The notes under the pieces are model-generated. The model saw only the letters and a list, made by a program, of their open reading frames with translations. It was not told where the DNA came from and did no database searches. Positions 34,645 through 42,457 of a stretch of DNA of 64,000 bases are shown one piece after another (the stretch's first letter is position 1; every line of letters begins with the position of its first letter). Made by a program: the position numbers and the translations under genes. Source of the stretch: Roseovarius sp. EL26 (lineage in GTDB: Bacteria; Pseudomonadota; Alphaproteobacteria; Rhodobacterales; Rhodobacteraceae); the NCBI RefSeq assembly GCF_900327775.1, contig NZ_OUMZ01000005.1, forward strand, positions 124,001 to 188,000, given 5' to 3'.

Positions 34645-35994
34645 ATGGCCGAAATTTCACAACGCAAACGTATCTGGGGTTGGTTCTTTTTTGACTGGGC
34701 CAGCCAACCTTACAATACGCTTCTGCTGACCTTCATTTTTGCACCTTACGTGACTGAAGTCGTCGGTGATGGAGCCAGGGCGCAATCACTTTGGGGCTTC
34801 ACTGTGGGGTGCGCGGGGGTGATTATCGCCCTGTGCGCGCCGATCCTTGGGGCGATAGCGGATACCTATGGTAACCGTCTTAAATGGGTTTGGCTGTTTT
34901 CTGTGCTTTATGTGGTGGGCGCATGCGGAGCGTGGTTTTTGGCTCCAGATGGCAATCACCTGATGTTGGCGTTGACGCTTTTTGGCCTTGGTTTGATCGG
35001 GATGGAGTTTGCAACGATCTTCACCAATTCGATGTTGCCAGACCTGGGTACAAAAGAAGAAATAGGCCGGATTTCTGGATCGGGCTGGGCCTTTGGGTAT
35101 CTGGGTGGATTTATCGCTTTGGTGCTTACACTGGGTTTTTTTGCCGAAAGTGCCACTACCGGGAAAACATTTTTAGGGTTTGACCCGGCTTTAGGGTTGA
35201 GTGCTGAGGCACGAGAGGGCACGCGTTTTGTCGGACCATTTTCCGCTCTGTGGTATGTGGTTTTCATGGTTCCGTTTTTCCTATGGGTCCGGGACCCAAA
35301 ACCTGAGAAACCTGCGCAAGGCGCTCTGAAGCGATCACTGAGCAGCGTTGTGAAAACGGTTAAGAGCCTGCCAAAGACACCCTCGCTTTTTGCCTATTTG
35401 GCGTCGTCGATGTTTTACCGCGATGCGCTGAACGGCATGTATGTTTTTGGTGGGCTTTATGCGGCGGGTGTACTGGGATGGAGCGTGGTTCAGACCGGAG
35501 TGTTTGGCATCATTGCTATCGTTTCAGGGGCGATCTTTGCCTGGGTCGGTGGGCGTGTTGATGTGAAGGTTGGGCCAAAACCGGTGATCCGCGTCTCGAT
35601 CCTGATCCTCATTGCGGTCGCCATCTGCGTGATCTTTGTCTCGCGTGAAGCAGTATTTGGCATCGAGGTCGAAGCAACATCAAAACTGCCGGATCATATC
35701 TTTTATGTTCTTGGTGCCGTGATCGGCGCTGTTGGCGGGACTATTCAATCTGCCAGCCGGACGATGATGGTACGCCAAGCGAACCCCGGTCAAATGACCG
35801 AGGCCTTTGGCCTTTATGCGCTTGCTGGCAAAGCCACCAGTTTTATCGCGCCGTTTGCCATTGGTATTGCTACGCAAATAAGCGGGAGTCAGCAGATCGG
35901 GGTTGCGCCGTTGATTGTTCTTTTCCTGCTGGGTCTGGTGCTGCTACGCTGGGTACATCCGGAGGGAGAGAACGAATATGGGCAGAGCATTTAA
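34645..35994 (+). CDS. MFS transporter, UMF1/Atg22-like
   Basis: Integral membrane protein of 449 residues with about 12 helices. The start RKRIWGWFFFDWASQPYNTL is characteristic of the UMF1 subgroup related to vacuolar Atg22 amino-acid effluxers, and GTIQSASRTMMVRQANP lies in the second half. The substrate is unknown. The ATG at 34645 follows a G-run (CGGGGGGCAAA); an in-frame extension to 34549 overlaps the thioesterase gene and has no hydrophobic or conserved sequence. The 3' end overlaps mepA by 17 bp. Confidence 0.85.
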   Translation: MAEISQRKRIWGWFFFDWASQPYNTLLLTFIFAPYVTEVVGDGARAQSLWGFTVGCAGVIIALCAPILGAIADTYGNRLKWVWLFSVLYVVGACGAWFLAPDGNHLMLALTLFGLGLIGMEFATIFTNSMLPDLGTKEEIGRISGSGWAFGYLGGFIALVLTLGFFAESATTGKTFLGFDPALGLSAEAREGTRFVGPFSALWYVVFMVPFFLWVRDPKPEKPAQGALKRSLSSVVKTVKSLPKTPSLFAYLASSMFYRDALNGMYVFGGLYAAGVLGWSVVQTGVFGIIAIVSGAIFAWVGGRVDVKVGPKPVIRVSILILIAVAICVIFVSREAVFGIEVEATSKLPDHIFYVLGAVIGAVGGTIQSASRTMMVRQANPGQMTEAFGLYALAGKATSFIAPFAIGIATQISGSQQIGVAPLIVLFLLGLVLLRWVHPEGENEYGQSI

Positions 35995-36922
35995 ACTGGT
36001 TGTACTGTCAATGATCTTGGCGGGCTGTTCAGGGGCATCGCAGCCCCCTAACAGCGCTAAGTCATTACAAGTGACACAGGTGATTTCATCACAAAGTGTT
36101 CCAGCCTCAATGCAGGGTGTTCAGGCCAAGCAGCTTTTTGGCAGCAAGAAATCTGGCTCATCACAAGGTGCACAGCCATTTGGCGGTTATTCCAAGGGGT
36201 GCGTTGCTGGTGGTCAGGAACTGGCTGAAACTGGGCCAACCTGGCAGGCTATGCGCCTAAGCCGCAATCGCAACTGGGGCCACCCTGACACGATCGATTT
36301 TATCCACAAACTGTCACGCAAGGCGGCGGCCCAGCCAGGGTGGAACGGATTATACATTGGTGACATCAGCCAGCCACGGGGCGGCCCGATGTTATCGGGA
36401 CACCGCAGCCACCAGATCGGTATGGATATTGATATCTGGATGCGTCCAGCGGACCGGCTTAACCTGTCAGTGAATGAGCGTGAGAACATCTCTTCCATCT
36501 CGATGCGCCGGGCCAATGGAGCTTATGTCAATTCTAACTGGACACGCGAACATCATGAAATTTTGAAGGCCGCCGCCAAAGATTCGCGCACTGCGCGTAT
36601 TTTTGTATTTCCCGGTGCCAAGGTGCAGATGTGCAAGGATGCGACGGGCGACCGCAGCTGGCTGCGTAAAATCCGACCATGGTGGGGGCATCACTATCAT
36701 TTCCACGTGCGCCTCAAATGCCCGGCCAATGCCCCGGGATGCGTGAATCAAGACGTACCACCCGCAGGTGATGGCTGTGCAGATGCCGAGCAATGGTCAC
36801 GAAATATTATCAACCCACCGCCCCCAGATCCGAATGCGCCTAAGGTCAAACCGAAGCCGAGACGCGAGCTGACAATGGCCAGTCTTCCGGGGCAATGTGT
36901 GTCTGTTTTACAGTCAAATTGA
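35978..36922 (+). CDS. mepA: Penicillin-insensitive murein DD-endopeptidase
   Basis: Zinc peptidase of 314 residues that cuts peptidoglycan cross-links. Metal-ligand motifs SHQIGMDIDIW (near residue 148) and WWGHHYHFHVRL (near residue 238) match MepA. The signal MGRAFKLVVLSMILAGC ends in a lipobox, so this MepA is a lipoprotein, unlike the soluble E. coli form. The start overlaps the end of the MFS gene and has GGAGGGAGAG upstream. Six cysteines in the C-terminal half suggest disulfides. Confidence 0.93.
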   Translation: MGRAFKLVVLSMILAGCSGASQPPNSAKSLQVTQVISSQSVPASMQGVQAKQLFGSKKSGSSQGAQPFGGYSKGCVAGGQELAETGPTWQAMRLSRNRNWGHPDTIDFIHKLSRKAAAQPGWNGLYIGDISQPRGGPMLSGHRSHQIGMDIDIWMRPADRLNLSVNERENISSISMRRANGAYVNSNWTREHHEILKAAAKDSRTARIFVFPGAKVQMCKDATGDRSWLRKIRPWWGHHYHFHVRLKCPANAPGCVNQDVPPAGDGCADAEQWSRNIINPPPPDPNAPKVKPKPRRELTMASLPGQCVSVLQSN

Positions 36923-36992
36923 TACAGCATGATGCGGCCAATATAAAAAAATCCACATCATTTTGTTGACAAATACAAAATATGTGGCAGGC

Positions 36993-37001
36993 TGTGGATA
37001 A
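36993..37001 (-). promoter_or_regulatory. Isolated DnaA-box match
   Basis: TGTGGATAA is the exact complement of the consensus DnaA box TTATCCACA. A weaker match (AAATCCACA, 7 of 9) lies at about 36949-36957 in AT-rich DNA. Two sites are too few to call an origin; they may regulate the small transcript. Confidence 0.4.
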
Positions 37002-37033
37002 GTCAAAAAGAAACCAGCGAAAGGAGGTGGCCA

Positions 37034-37090
37034 GTGTCTATAGAGGTATTGGAGAGGAGTGTTGGAACAGTTCGGAGATGTCACATCTAA
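37034..37090 (+). CDS. Possible 18-residue small protein
   Basis: GTG start preceded by AAGGAGGTG at 37021-37029, an almost complete match to the anti-Shine-Dalgarno, 4 nt from the start. It translates to an 18-residue basic peptide beginning MSIEVLERSVGT and ends at TAA 37088. Too short for homology by eye. The strength of the ribosome site is the main evidence; coding potential is otherwise unproven. Confidence 0.4.
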   Translation: MSIEVLERSVGTVRRCHI

Positions 37091-37156
37091 GGCAGTCCTT
37101 GGGTGAGAAAAATCCGAATTGGTGCGCCTAACCAGCTCACTTTCGCTAACTTCTAG

Positions 37157-37187
37157 AAGGCCGCGCCGAATTCCGGGCGGCCTTTTT
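37157..37187 (+). terminator. Terminator of the candidate small transcript
   Basis: AAGGCCGC at 37157-37164 and GCGGCCTT at 37177-37184 with a 12-nt loop and a following T run. Confidence 0.85.
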
Positions 37188-37238
37188 ACTTTGTGACCTG
37201 TTGCGTTATTTTGCAAAGAGTGTAGCCACTTCGGAACC

Positions 37239-37655
37239 ATGTTTAAAATCACTGAAACCATCACAATTGCCGATTGGGAGCTGACCGAAAGCTTCATGCG
37301 GGCCAGCGGACCGGGTGGGCAGAATGTGAACAAAGTCTCTTCTGCTGTTGAATTACGGTTTGAGGCCGAGCGCTCGCCAAATCTGTTGCCTGATGTAAAG
37401 CGACGGCTGCGAAAGCTGGCGGGGCGGCGCTGGACCAAAGAGGGCGCGCTGATTATCCAGTGTGACGAAACTCGTCATCAATCGCGTAACCGTGAAATTG
37501 CCCGAGAGCGGTTGGCTGAGTTAATCCGCAAAGCCACGGAAAAACAAAAACGCCGTATCGCAACTCGGCCAACACTGGGATCAAAAAAGCGACGCCTGAA
37601 AGCCAAGAAAGCGCGCGGAGAAGTTAAAGCATTGCGCGGTAAGGTGGATGAATGA
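37239..37655 (+). CDS. arfB: Alternative ribosome-rescue factor ArfB (YaeJ)
   Basis: Peptidyl-tRNA hydrolase of 138 residues that frees stalled ribosomes lacking a stop codon. The catalytic GGQ lies in RASGPGGQNVNKVSS near residue 27, and the C-terminal tail is strongly basic (KKRRLKAKKARGE), as needed to enter the empty mRNA channel. Overlaps the next gene by 4 bp (ATGA). Confidence 0.94.
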   Translation: MFKITETITIADWELTESFMRASGPGGQNVNKVSSAVELRFEAERSPNLLPDVKRRLRKLAGRRWTKEGALIIQCDETRHQSRNREIARERLAELIRKATEKQKRRIATRPTLGSKKRRLKAKKARGEVKALRGKVDE

Positions 37656-38395
37656 AGGTTCGCCGCCGCATTGTGCTGACCCAATTGGCCGCCGGTGCCG
37701 CGGTGGCCGCAGGCGGAGCGACTTTGGTTTTACGCCAGCACCAGACGCCACGCCGCATTCCGTTCCTGACAGATGAGCACTTGCAGCAGATAGCGATGCC
37801 TAAAGTTGGTGCGCCAAGAGTGCTGTTTGTCGGTAACTCTACAACGCTGCAGCACGATGTACCGGGGCGTGTTGCGGCACTGGCGGCGCCGGACGGGCGC
37901 GATCTACGGACTGCAACAGCCGCGGCCAGAGGAGCCTGGCTGGTAGAAACCATGCGCCTTGATGCATTGCAGACGATCATGCGTCCAGGGTTGTGGGACG
38001 CGGTTGTGTTGCAGGACTTTTCAAAAGTACCGTTGAACAAGATGTATCGCATGGGGTCCGCCCGGGCGATGTCAGTTCTGGCAAAACGGGTGGGTACGAT
38101 ACCAGTGGTGTTTTTTCCGCCGTGGCCTGCGCGCGCAGATAACACGGTATATCATGATGCCGGGCGGTTTGCTTTTACTCCAGAAAATCCGGCAGATTAC
38201 GCTGCTAAAACCATGGACCACTATACACAGGTTGCTGGCCGGATCGGGGCAACAGTGGCCCCGGTTCCTGAACAATGGTTGATGCAGGTTGCGAATGGTG
38301 CGTCGCTTTATGCGCAAGACGGGCATCATAGCAATGCGGCAGGTGCCAATCTGGCGGCGCAGGTTATATGGCAAAGCCTGCGGAGACTTTTGTGA
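37652..38395 (+). CDS. SGNH/GDSL-like hydrolase, exported
   Basis: Protein of 247 residues with SGNH features: block I-like FVGNSTTLQHD near residue 58 (Ser in GNS), block III-type QDFSK, and block V DGHHSNAAG near residue 223 providing Asp and His. The basic N-terminus followed by a hydrophobic Ala-rich stretch (RRIVLTQLAAGAAVAAGGATLVL) suggests export or membrane anchoring. The substrate is unknown; such enzymes act on esters of envelope polymers. Translationally coupled to arfB by ATGA. Confidence 0.75.
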   Translation: MKVRRRIVLTQLAAGAAVAAGGATLVLRQHQTPRRIPFLTDEHLQQIAMPKVGAPRVLFVGNSTTLQHDVPGRVAALAAPDGRDLRTATAAARGAWLVETMRLDALQTIMRPGLWDAVVLQDFSKVPLNKMYRMGSARAMSVLAKRVGTIPVVFFPPWPARADNTVYHDAGRFAFTPENPADYAAKTMDHYTQVAGRIGATVAPVPEQWLMQVANGASLYAQDGHHSNAAGANLAAQVIWQSLRRLL

Positions 38396-38528
38396 TGCCC
38401 GTTGTTTTCGCGAGAGACACTTGATATGGCGTTTTCAAACGCGCAGTGCGGTCATCACTAAAAAGTGAGGCTGACAAACGGCAGGTGCTTGAAGGCAAGT
38501 TTGCTGTTAAAAGGATGTGAGGCAAGAA

Positions 38529-39062
38529 ATGCAGGAAAAAGAAATGAGGCTTGGTAAAGTCGCGTTCACAGCAGTGATGTTGGTCATGATGACAGTCTTG
38601 GCCAGTTGCAGCAGTTCTAAATTCAAGCGCTACAATGGCCCCGAGGTGACGCGCGTCATCGTCGATAAAGGGGATCGTGAGCTGCTATTAATGCATCATA
38701 ACAGGGTTCTGAAATCCTATGATATGGAGCTTGGGTTTGCCCCTGTCGGTCACAAGCAATTCGAAGGCGATGGTAAAACCCCAGAAGGGGAATACTTCAT
38801 CGACCGCCGTAATCCAAACAGCAGTTTCCATCTGTCGATCGGGATTTCTTATCCGAATGCAGCCGACATCGCCCATGCCAAAGCTGCTGGCAAAAGCCCC
38901 GGCGGTGATATCTTTATTCATGGCCAGCCCAACAAACTGGTACGTAACCGCAAGAAATCAGATCCTGACTGGACCGCAGGTTGCATATCCGTGACCAACA
39001 AAGAGATGGAACGCATCTACGCAATGGTCAAAGATGGCACCCCAATCACGCTGCGCCCCTGA
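38529..39062 (+). CDS. L,D-transpeptidase (YkuD) lipoprotein
   Basis: Protein of 177 residues: lipoprotein signal ending VLASC, then a YkuD catalytic domain with the GDGKTPEGEYFI block and IFIHGQPN followed by DWTAGCISVTN, whose Cys is the nucleophile. It probably forms or edits 3-3 peptidoglycan crosslinks or anchors envelope proteins. Starts at 38529 (GAGG upstream) and 38544 (AGGA upstream, giving the tidiest signal peptide) are both possible; an earlier GTG at 38517 is less likely. Confidence 0.88.
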   Translation: MQEKEMRLGKVAFTAVMLVMMTVLASCSSSKFKRYNGPEVTRVIVDKGDRELLLMHHNRVLKSYDMELGFAPVGHKQFEGDGKTPEGEYFIDRRNPNSSFHLSIGISYPNAADIAHAKAAGKSPGGDIFIHGQPNKLVRNRKKSDPDWTAGCISVTNKEMERIYAMVKDGTPITLRP

Positions 39063-39127
39063 GTGCGTTTTAGGGCGCGGTGGCGCTCATGATGATGGGT
39101 TGGCAAAACCCCAATGGCGTGCATTGC

Positions 39128-40021
39128 CTATTCCGCAACGCACGCCATTTCGTGAGCGTCTGAAACCAGACAGTTCCTGAGGGTGACAAGAGTATCGTCA
39201 TTTTGCCAACCTAACTGCATTTCAAGGGTATAGACGATGCTTTCTGGTGTGGTCTGGTCAAACAATTGTACCAGTTGGCCAGAGGCCAGCTCAGCCCGAA
39301 TAAGTGCCAAATGCCCAAGACATATACCCATCCCCTGTTCCGCAGCCAAAATTGCACCATGACCATCGTCAAACCAGATTGAGTGTTCTGAGATGGGCGA
39401 CCCCGGCGTGGCGATTGCAAACCAGCGATCCCATTCGTCAAGTTGATGTTCCCTCAAGAGGGTGTGACCTGATAAGTCGCTTGAGTTTTCTATTGGTCCA
39501 TGGGCGCGAATATACTCAGCGCTGCAAACCGGCGCACGCAAAGTTGTTAGCAAAACTTCGTGCCGCGTGTCTGGTGGAAAGGTATATCCACATCTGATTT
39601 CGACATCGGGTTGGGGCCCTGAAGGTTGGGTTGTCAGATTGATGTCGATACCGCCTAAGGCGCGCTTGAGCATGTTTAGCCGGGGCACCAACCAACGTGA
39701 TGCGCATCCGGGGGAGCATCGAAGTGTGACTGTTCGGTGTTTGGTTTTTTTCATGGCGCGATCTGTTGCTGTAACCAAATCGCAAAGAATCGGTGTGATG
39801 TTTGATAAATACTCACGCCCACAAGGCGTTAGTGTTACGCCACTGGGGCTGCGAACAAACAGTGGCTGGCCAAAGAATTCCTCCAAGTGGCGGATATGGT
39901 GACTGATTGCTGATGTGCTCAGGCAGAGTTCTTCTGCAGCCAGACGAAAGCTGTTCAAGCGCGCGGCGGCTTCAAAACCGCGAAGAGCCGAAAACGGCGG
40001 AAGGCGCGATGCTATGGTCAT
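39128..40021 (-). CDS. LysR-family regulator, GcvA-like
   Basis: Transcription regulator of 297 residues: winged helix at the N-terminus (LPPFSALRGFEAAARLNSFRLAAEEL, then STSAISHHIRHLEEFFGQPLF) and a periplasmic-binding-protein-like effector domain. The opening LPPFSALRGFEAAARL is typical of the GcvA/AmpR-like subgroup. It is divergent from the cupin gene with a 98-bp gap, so control of that neighbour is plausible. Confidence 0.88.
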   Translation of the reverse strand: MTIASRLPPFSALRGFEAAARLNSFRLAAEELCLSTSAISHHIRHLEEFFGQPLFVRSPSGVTLTPCGREYLSNITPILCDLVTATDRAMKKTKHRTVTLRCSPGCASRWLVPRLNMLKRALGGIDINLTTQPSGPQPDVEIRCGYTFPPDTRHEVLLTTLRAPVCSAEYIRAHGPIENSSDLSGHTLLREHQLDEWDRWFAIATPGSPISEHSIWFDDGHGAILAAEQGMGICLGHLALIRAELASGQLVQLFDQTTPESIVYTLEMQLGWQNDDTLVTLRNCLVSDAHEMACVAE

Positions 40022-40119
40022 GACTAATATTCATCACCCTATTGAAAAATGGTATTTTGCTAGATTGTTACCCATTATCGTAGGTTGCTTTGCGAACTGT
40101 CAAGCAAAGGGCTGGAACC

Positions 40120-40566
40120 ATGAATGTGATAACATCCAAGCTAACGCGGCAGGCCAAAAGCCTTGCCATTCTTGTTGTGGGGCTCGGGCTTGGCCTTAAC
40201 GGTGAGACGATCCTTGCCGCAGGATTAGGCCCAAAGGAGCATAAGGGAATTCAGTTGGGATTGCTTGAAGAGCTGTCTGAGGAAACCCTTCAGGCAACCA
40301 TAGGTCTTGAAGGGTATACGATGCGCATGCGTTGGGTGACGGTTGCCCCTGGCGGTCAGATTGCCGAACACAGTCATGCAGACCGCCCGGGTATTGTTAC
40401 TATGGTTGATGGTGAGTGGATCGAAGGAAAGCCGGAAGGTGAAGATACGTTCAAGGCTGAAGATTATGGCACATTTCCCGAAACCGAAAATACAGTTCAT
40501 TGGGTGTATAACCGCTCTGACCTACCAGCCACGGCATTAGTGTGTGATTTAGCAAAATCTGAATAG
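40120..40566 (+). CDS. Exported cupin-domain protein
   Basis: Protein of 148 residues with an N-terminal hydrophobic segment (LAILVVGLGLGLNGETILA) and a single cupin fold: VAPGGQIAEHSHADRPG provides metal-binding His residues and NTVHWVYNRSD the second motif. Probably periplasmic. The ATG at 40120 is the first giving a sensible signal sequence; an in-frame ATG at 40090 adds ten residues. Function unknown; the divergent LysR gene may control it. Confidence 0.72.
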   Translation: MNVITSKLTRQAKSLAILVVGLGLGLNGETILAAGLGPKEHKGIQLGLLEELSEETLQATIGLEGYTMRMRWVTVAPGGQIAEHSHADRPGIVTMVDGEWIEGKPEGEDTFKAEDYGTFPETENTVHWVYNRSDLPATALVCDLAKSE

Positions 40567-40612
40567 ATTGCAAATGCAGGTGCCAAAAGTCGACGCGCCC
40601 AAGGCTAATAAA

Positions 40613-40644
40613 AAAGCGCCTGACGATCTGAACGCAGGCGCTTT
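40613..40644. terminator. Bidirectional terminator
   Basis: AAAGCGCCTG (40613-40622) and CAGGCGCTTT (40635-40644) form a perfect 10-bp stem between the convergent cupin and CAP-domain genes, with A and T runs on both sides. Confidence 0.9.
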
Positions 40645-40667
40645 CATTTTAAAGATCCCGGTTAGGA

Positions 40668-41186
40668 TCAGCCGCCCATCACCATGGTCCACCAGATTTT
40701 TCCGTTGCTTTCCTGCTCCCATGAAAAGCCCATCTTGCGGGCATTGGGGGACAAGATCACGGTTCTGGTGCTTGGGTTGTCCATCCAGGCCGCGAGGGTT
40801 TCAAGCTCGGTCTCATAGGTTTCAGAGATGTTTTCACCAACCAGTGGGCCAGCATATCCAACGCGCTGAACCCGATCAATTGGAGAGGAGCCATCAGAGC
40901 CGAAATGCCACGGGCGATTCTGATTTGACATATCGCGTGCGTGGGTTGCTGCAGCGGCGTTCAACTTTGAATCCAGATCAACGGGAGCCAGGCCCGCAGC
41001 CTGACGCAGAGAATTCACTGAGTCCAACATTCCGTACTGGATATCATTGGTATCGCCCGTGCGAATTTTATAGACTTTGGGCAGTGGTTTGCCATCCGGG
41101 CCAATTTGGGATGACGTCGGGGTTTGCGCACAAGCCGAAAGCACCAAAAGTGCCGAAATAAGAAGTCCAAAGATCCGCAGCATCAT
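40668..41186 (-). CDS. CAP (SCP/PR1)-domain lipoprotein
   Basis: Protein of 172 residues with a lipoprotein signal ending LVLSAC near residue 19 and a CAP domain: VNSLRQAAGLAPVDLDSKLNAAAATHARDM, the His of RPWHFGSDG, VGENISETYE, and WWTMVMGG at the end. CAP proteins in bacteria are envelope proteins of mostly unknown biochemical role. The second codon is also ATG. Confidence 0.87.
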   Translation of the reverse strand: MMLRIFGLLISALLVLSACAQTPTSSQIGPDGKPLPKVYKIRTGDTNDIQYGMLDSVNSLRQAAGLAPVDLDSKLNAAAATHARDMSNQNRPWHFGSDGSSPIDRVQRVGYAGPLVGENISETYETELETLAAWMDNPSTRTVILSPNARKMGFSWEQESNGKIWWTMVMGG

Positions 41187-41362
41187 TTATCGCCATTATT
41201 TTGTTGTTATATTCAATTCCTGCTCTATCGCGACTGGCCTCGTTATTCAAACCTAGTTGGATATTCCTTTGCAAAATATCGCTGGTTTGATTTGCGACTG
41301 AGGCTTTCGCGCCATATAGTTGCGTTAAGAATAGATGATTTAAGCAAGTTCGGAGGGCTGAA
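41187..41362. other. Intergenic region between divergent envelope genes
   Basis: 176 bp between the divergent CAP and L,D-transpeptidase genes; AT-rich towards the CAP gene and presumably carrying both promoters. No ORF, hairpin or named operator seen. Confidence 0.4.
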
Positions 41363-41962
41363 ATGGCCAAAATTTTCACAAATGGATTGAGCCGCCGTTC
41401 ATTTCTTGCCGGGACGGCCGCCTCATTGGGCGTGCCTGCACTAGCACAAAATGTCGACGGCGCGGGTAGTATCGAAATTGAGCAGGAAATCACCGATAGC
41501 GTTCGGCGCAATATTTCCAGTTTCCGGGCGCTGGATTGGCAGCCTTACTTTTCGAACCTCAACAACGGTGCTGTTTTGGTTGATATCTCATCTCGTGCGC
41601 TGCATTTCTGGAATGAAGCTGGGCAGTATAAACTTTATCCCTCCAGTGTGCCTTTGTCTGAGGAATTGACCCGCCGCGGCCGTACTAAGGTCGTGCGTAA
41701 AGTCGAGGGACCAAGCTGGCGGCCGACACCATCGATGCTTAAACGTAACCCAGATTGGCCAGATTTTGTCGGCCCAGGGCCGGATAATCCGTTGGGCACG
41801 CATGCGCTGTACCTGAGTTGGACATATTACCGCATCCATGGCACCCACGACACACGCAAAATCGGCCGCAGGTCTTCAAATGGCTGTATTGGCCTTTATA
41901 ATCAACACATTGCTGAACTTTTCGCCAACACAAAAGTCGGCACACAAGTGTTGCTTATTTGA
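41363..41962 (+). CDS. L,D-transpeptidase exported by Tat
   Basis: Protein of 199 residues. A twin-arginine signal (LSRRSFLAGTAASLGVPALA, residues 9-28) precedes a YkuD domain with His159 (YRIHGTHD) and Cys175 (SSNGCIGLYN). In most YkuD enzymes the residue two after the Cys is Arg; here it is Gly. The PPxxMxxRNPDWPDF-like region before it is typical of a Rhodobacterales subgroup. A crosslinking or lipoprotein-attachment role in the periplasm is expected. Follows CGGAGGGCTGAA. Confidence 0.87.
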   Translation: MAKIFTNGLSRRSFLAGTAASLGVPALAQNVDGAGSIEIEQEITDSVRRNISSFRALDWQPYFSNLNNGAVLVDISSRALHFWNEAGQYKLYPSSVPLSEELTRRGRTKVVRKVEGPSWRPTPSMLKRNPDWPDFVGPGPDNPLGTHALYLSWTYYRIHGTHDTRKIGRRSSNGCIGLYNQHIAELFANTKVGTQVLLI

Positions 41963-42107
41963 CGACAATCAACTCCGAACTGCTATCTCTGTGGGTTGTA
42001 GCAATTGCATTTTGACCATTTTCGCGGTTAGAGACCAGTTACGAGGTAAGTCTTTTTGCTTGCCGTTACTGTTGTGTGACGTCAGGCCTATTTTCCTGGA
42101 GGATACT

Positions 42108-42296
42108 ATGAAAAAACTCGTTCTCGCCGCTGCAATGACAGCCGCAGCATCGACAGCTTTCGCCGGCAACCTGTCCGAGCCAGTTGTTGAAGCACCAGTG
42201 ATCGTTGAAGAAACTCAAGCTTCTTCTTCTTCAGCGGGCATCTGGATCCCACTGCTGCTGTTGGCCATCGTTGCCGCAGTTGTTGCTGCTGACTAA
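42108..42296 (+). CDS. Small exported single-helix protein (62 residues)
   Basis: Real small gene: ATG preceded by CTGGAGGATACT and followed by a strong terminator. The product has a signal peptide (MKKLVLAAAMTAAASTAFAG), an acidic linker (EPVVEAPVIVEE), Ser-rich residues, and a C-terminal helix (IWIPLLLLAIVAAVVAAD). Similar tiny proteins, conserved in Roseobacters, have no known function. Probably an inner-membrane peptide facing the periplasm. Confidence 0.8.
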   Translation: MKKLVLAAAMTAAASTAFAGNLSEPVVEAPVIVEETQASSSSAGIWIPLLLLAIVAAVVAAD

Positions 42297-42319
42297 TTTC
42301 TAAGTCAGATAAAATACGG

Positions 42320-42348
42320 AAAAGGCAGCGTCTGACGCTGCCTTTTTT
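42320..42348 (+). terminator. Terminator after the 62-residue gene
   Basis: AAAAGGCAGCG (42320-42330) and CGCTGCCTTTT (42336-42346) with a 5-nt loop and T run. Its T run merges into repeat copy B. Confidence 0.93.
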
Positions 42349-42390
42349 GTGTACAGCCTGTACGGGTTGTACGCGAGTTCTGTACACAAA
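42346..42390 (+). repeat. 45-bp GTAC-array element, copy B
   Basis: Starts TTTGTGTACAGCC and ends TGTACACAAA, with GTAC at 42351, 42360, 42369 and 42382. Same length as copy A and inverted relative to it, 84 percent identical. It lies between the ends of two convergent genes, after a terminator, so it cannot be a promoter operator for either. Confidence 0.8.
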
Positions 42391-42457
42391 TCGCAAAGCG
42401 CCCGATCTGCATTCGTCAATGCGCCATGTGAAGCTGAATGACGATCTAAGGTGATTC

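Larger units (their letters stand above)
36966..37188 (+). ncRNA. Candidate small transcript with terminator
   Basis: A stretch of 316 bp between mepA and arfB has TTGACA at 36966-36971, a strong Shine-Dalgarno with an 18-codon ORF at 37034, and an intrinsic terminator at 37157-37187. A discrete transcript of about 170-200 nt is therefore likely. The -10 is not clear, so the start is approximate. It could be a regulatory sRNA, a small-protein mRNA, or both. Confidence 0.45.

Noticed and set aside
36940..37010. Possible replication origin from DnaA-box matches
   Set aside because: Only one exact and one weak box; no dnaA, parAB, gidA or repABC nearby and no cluster of boxes.
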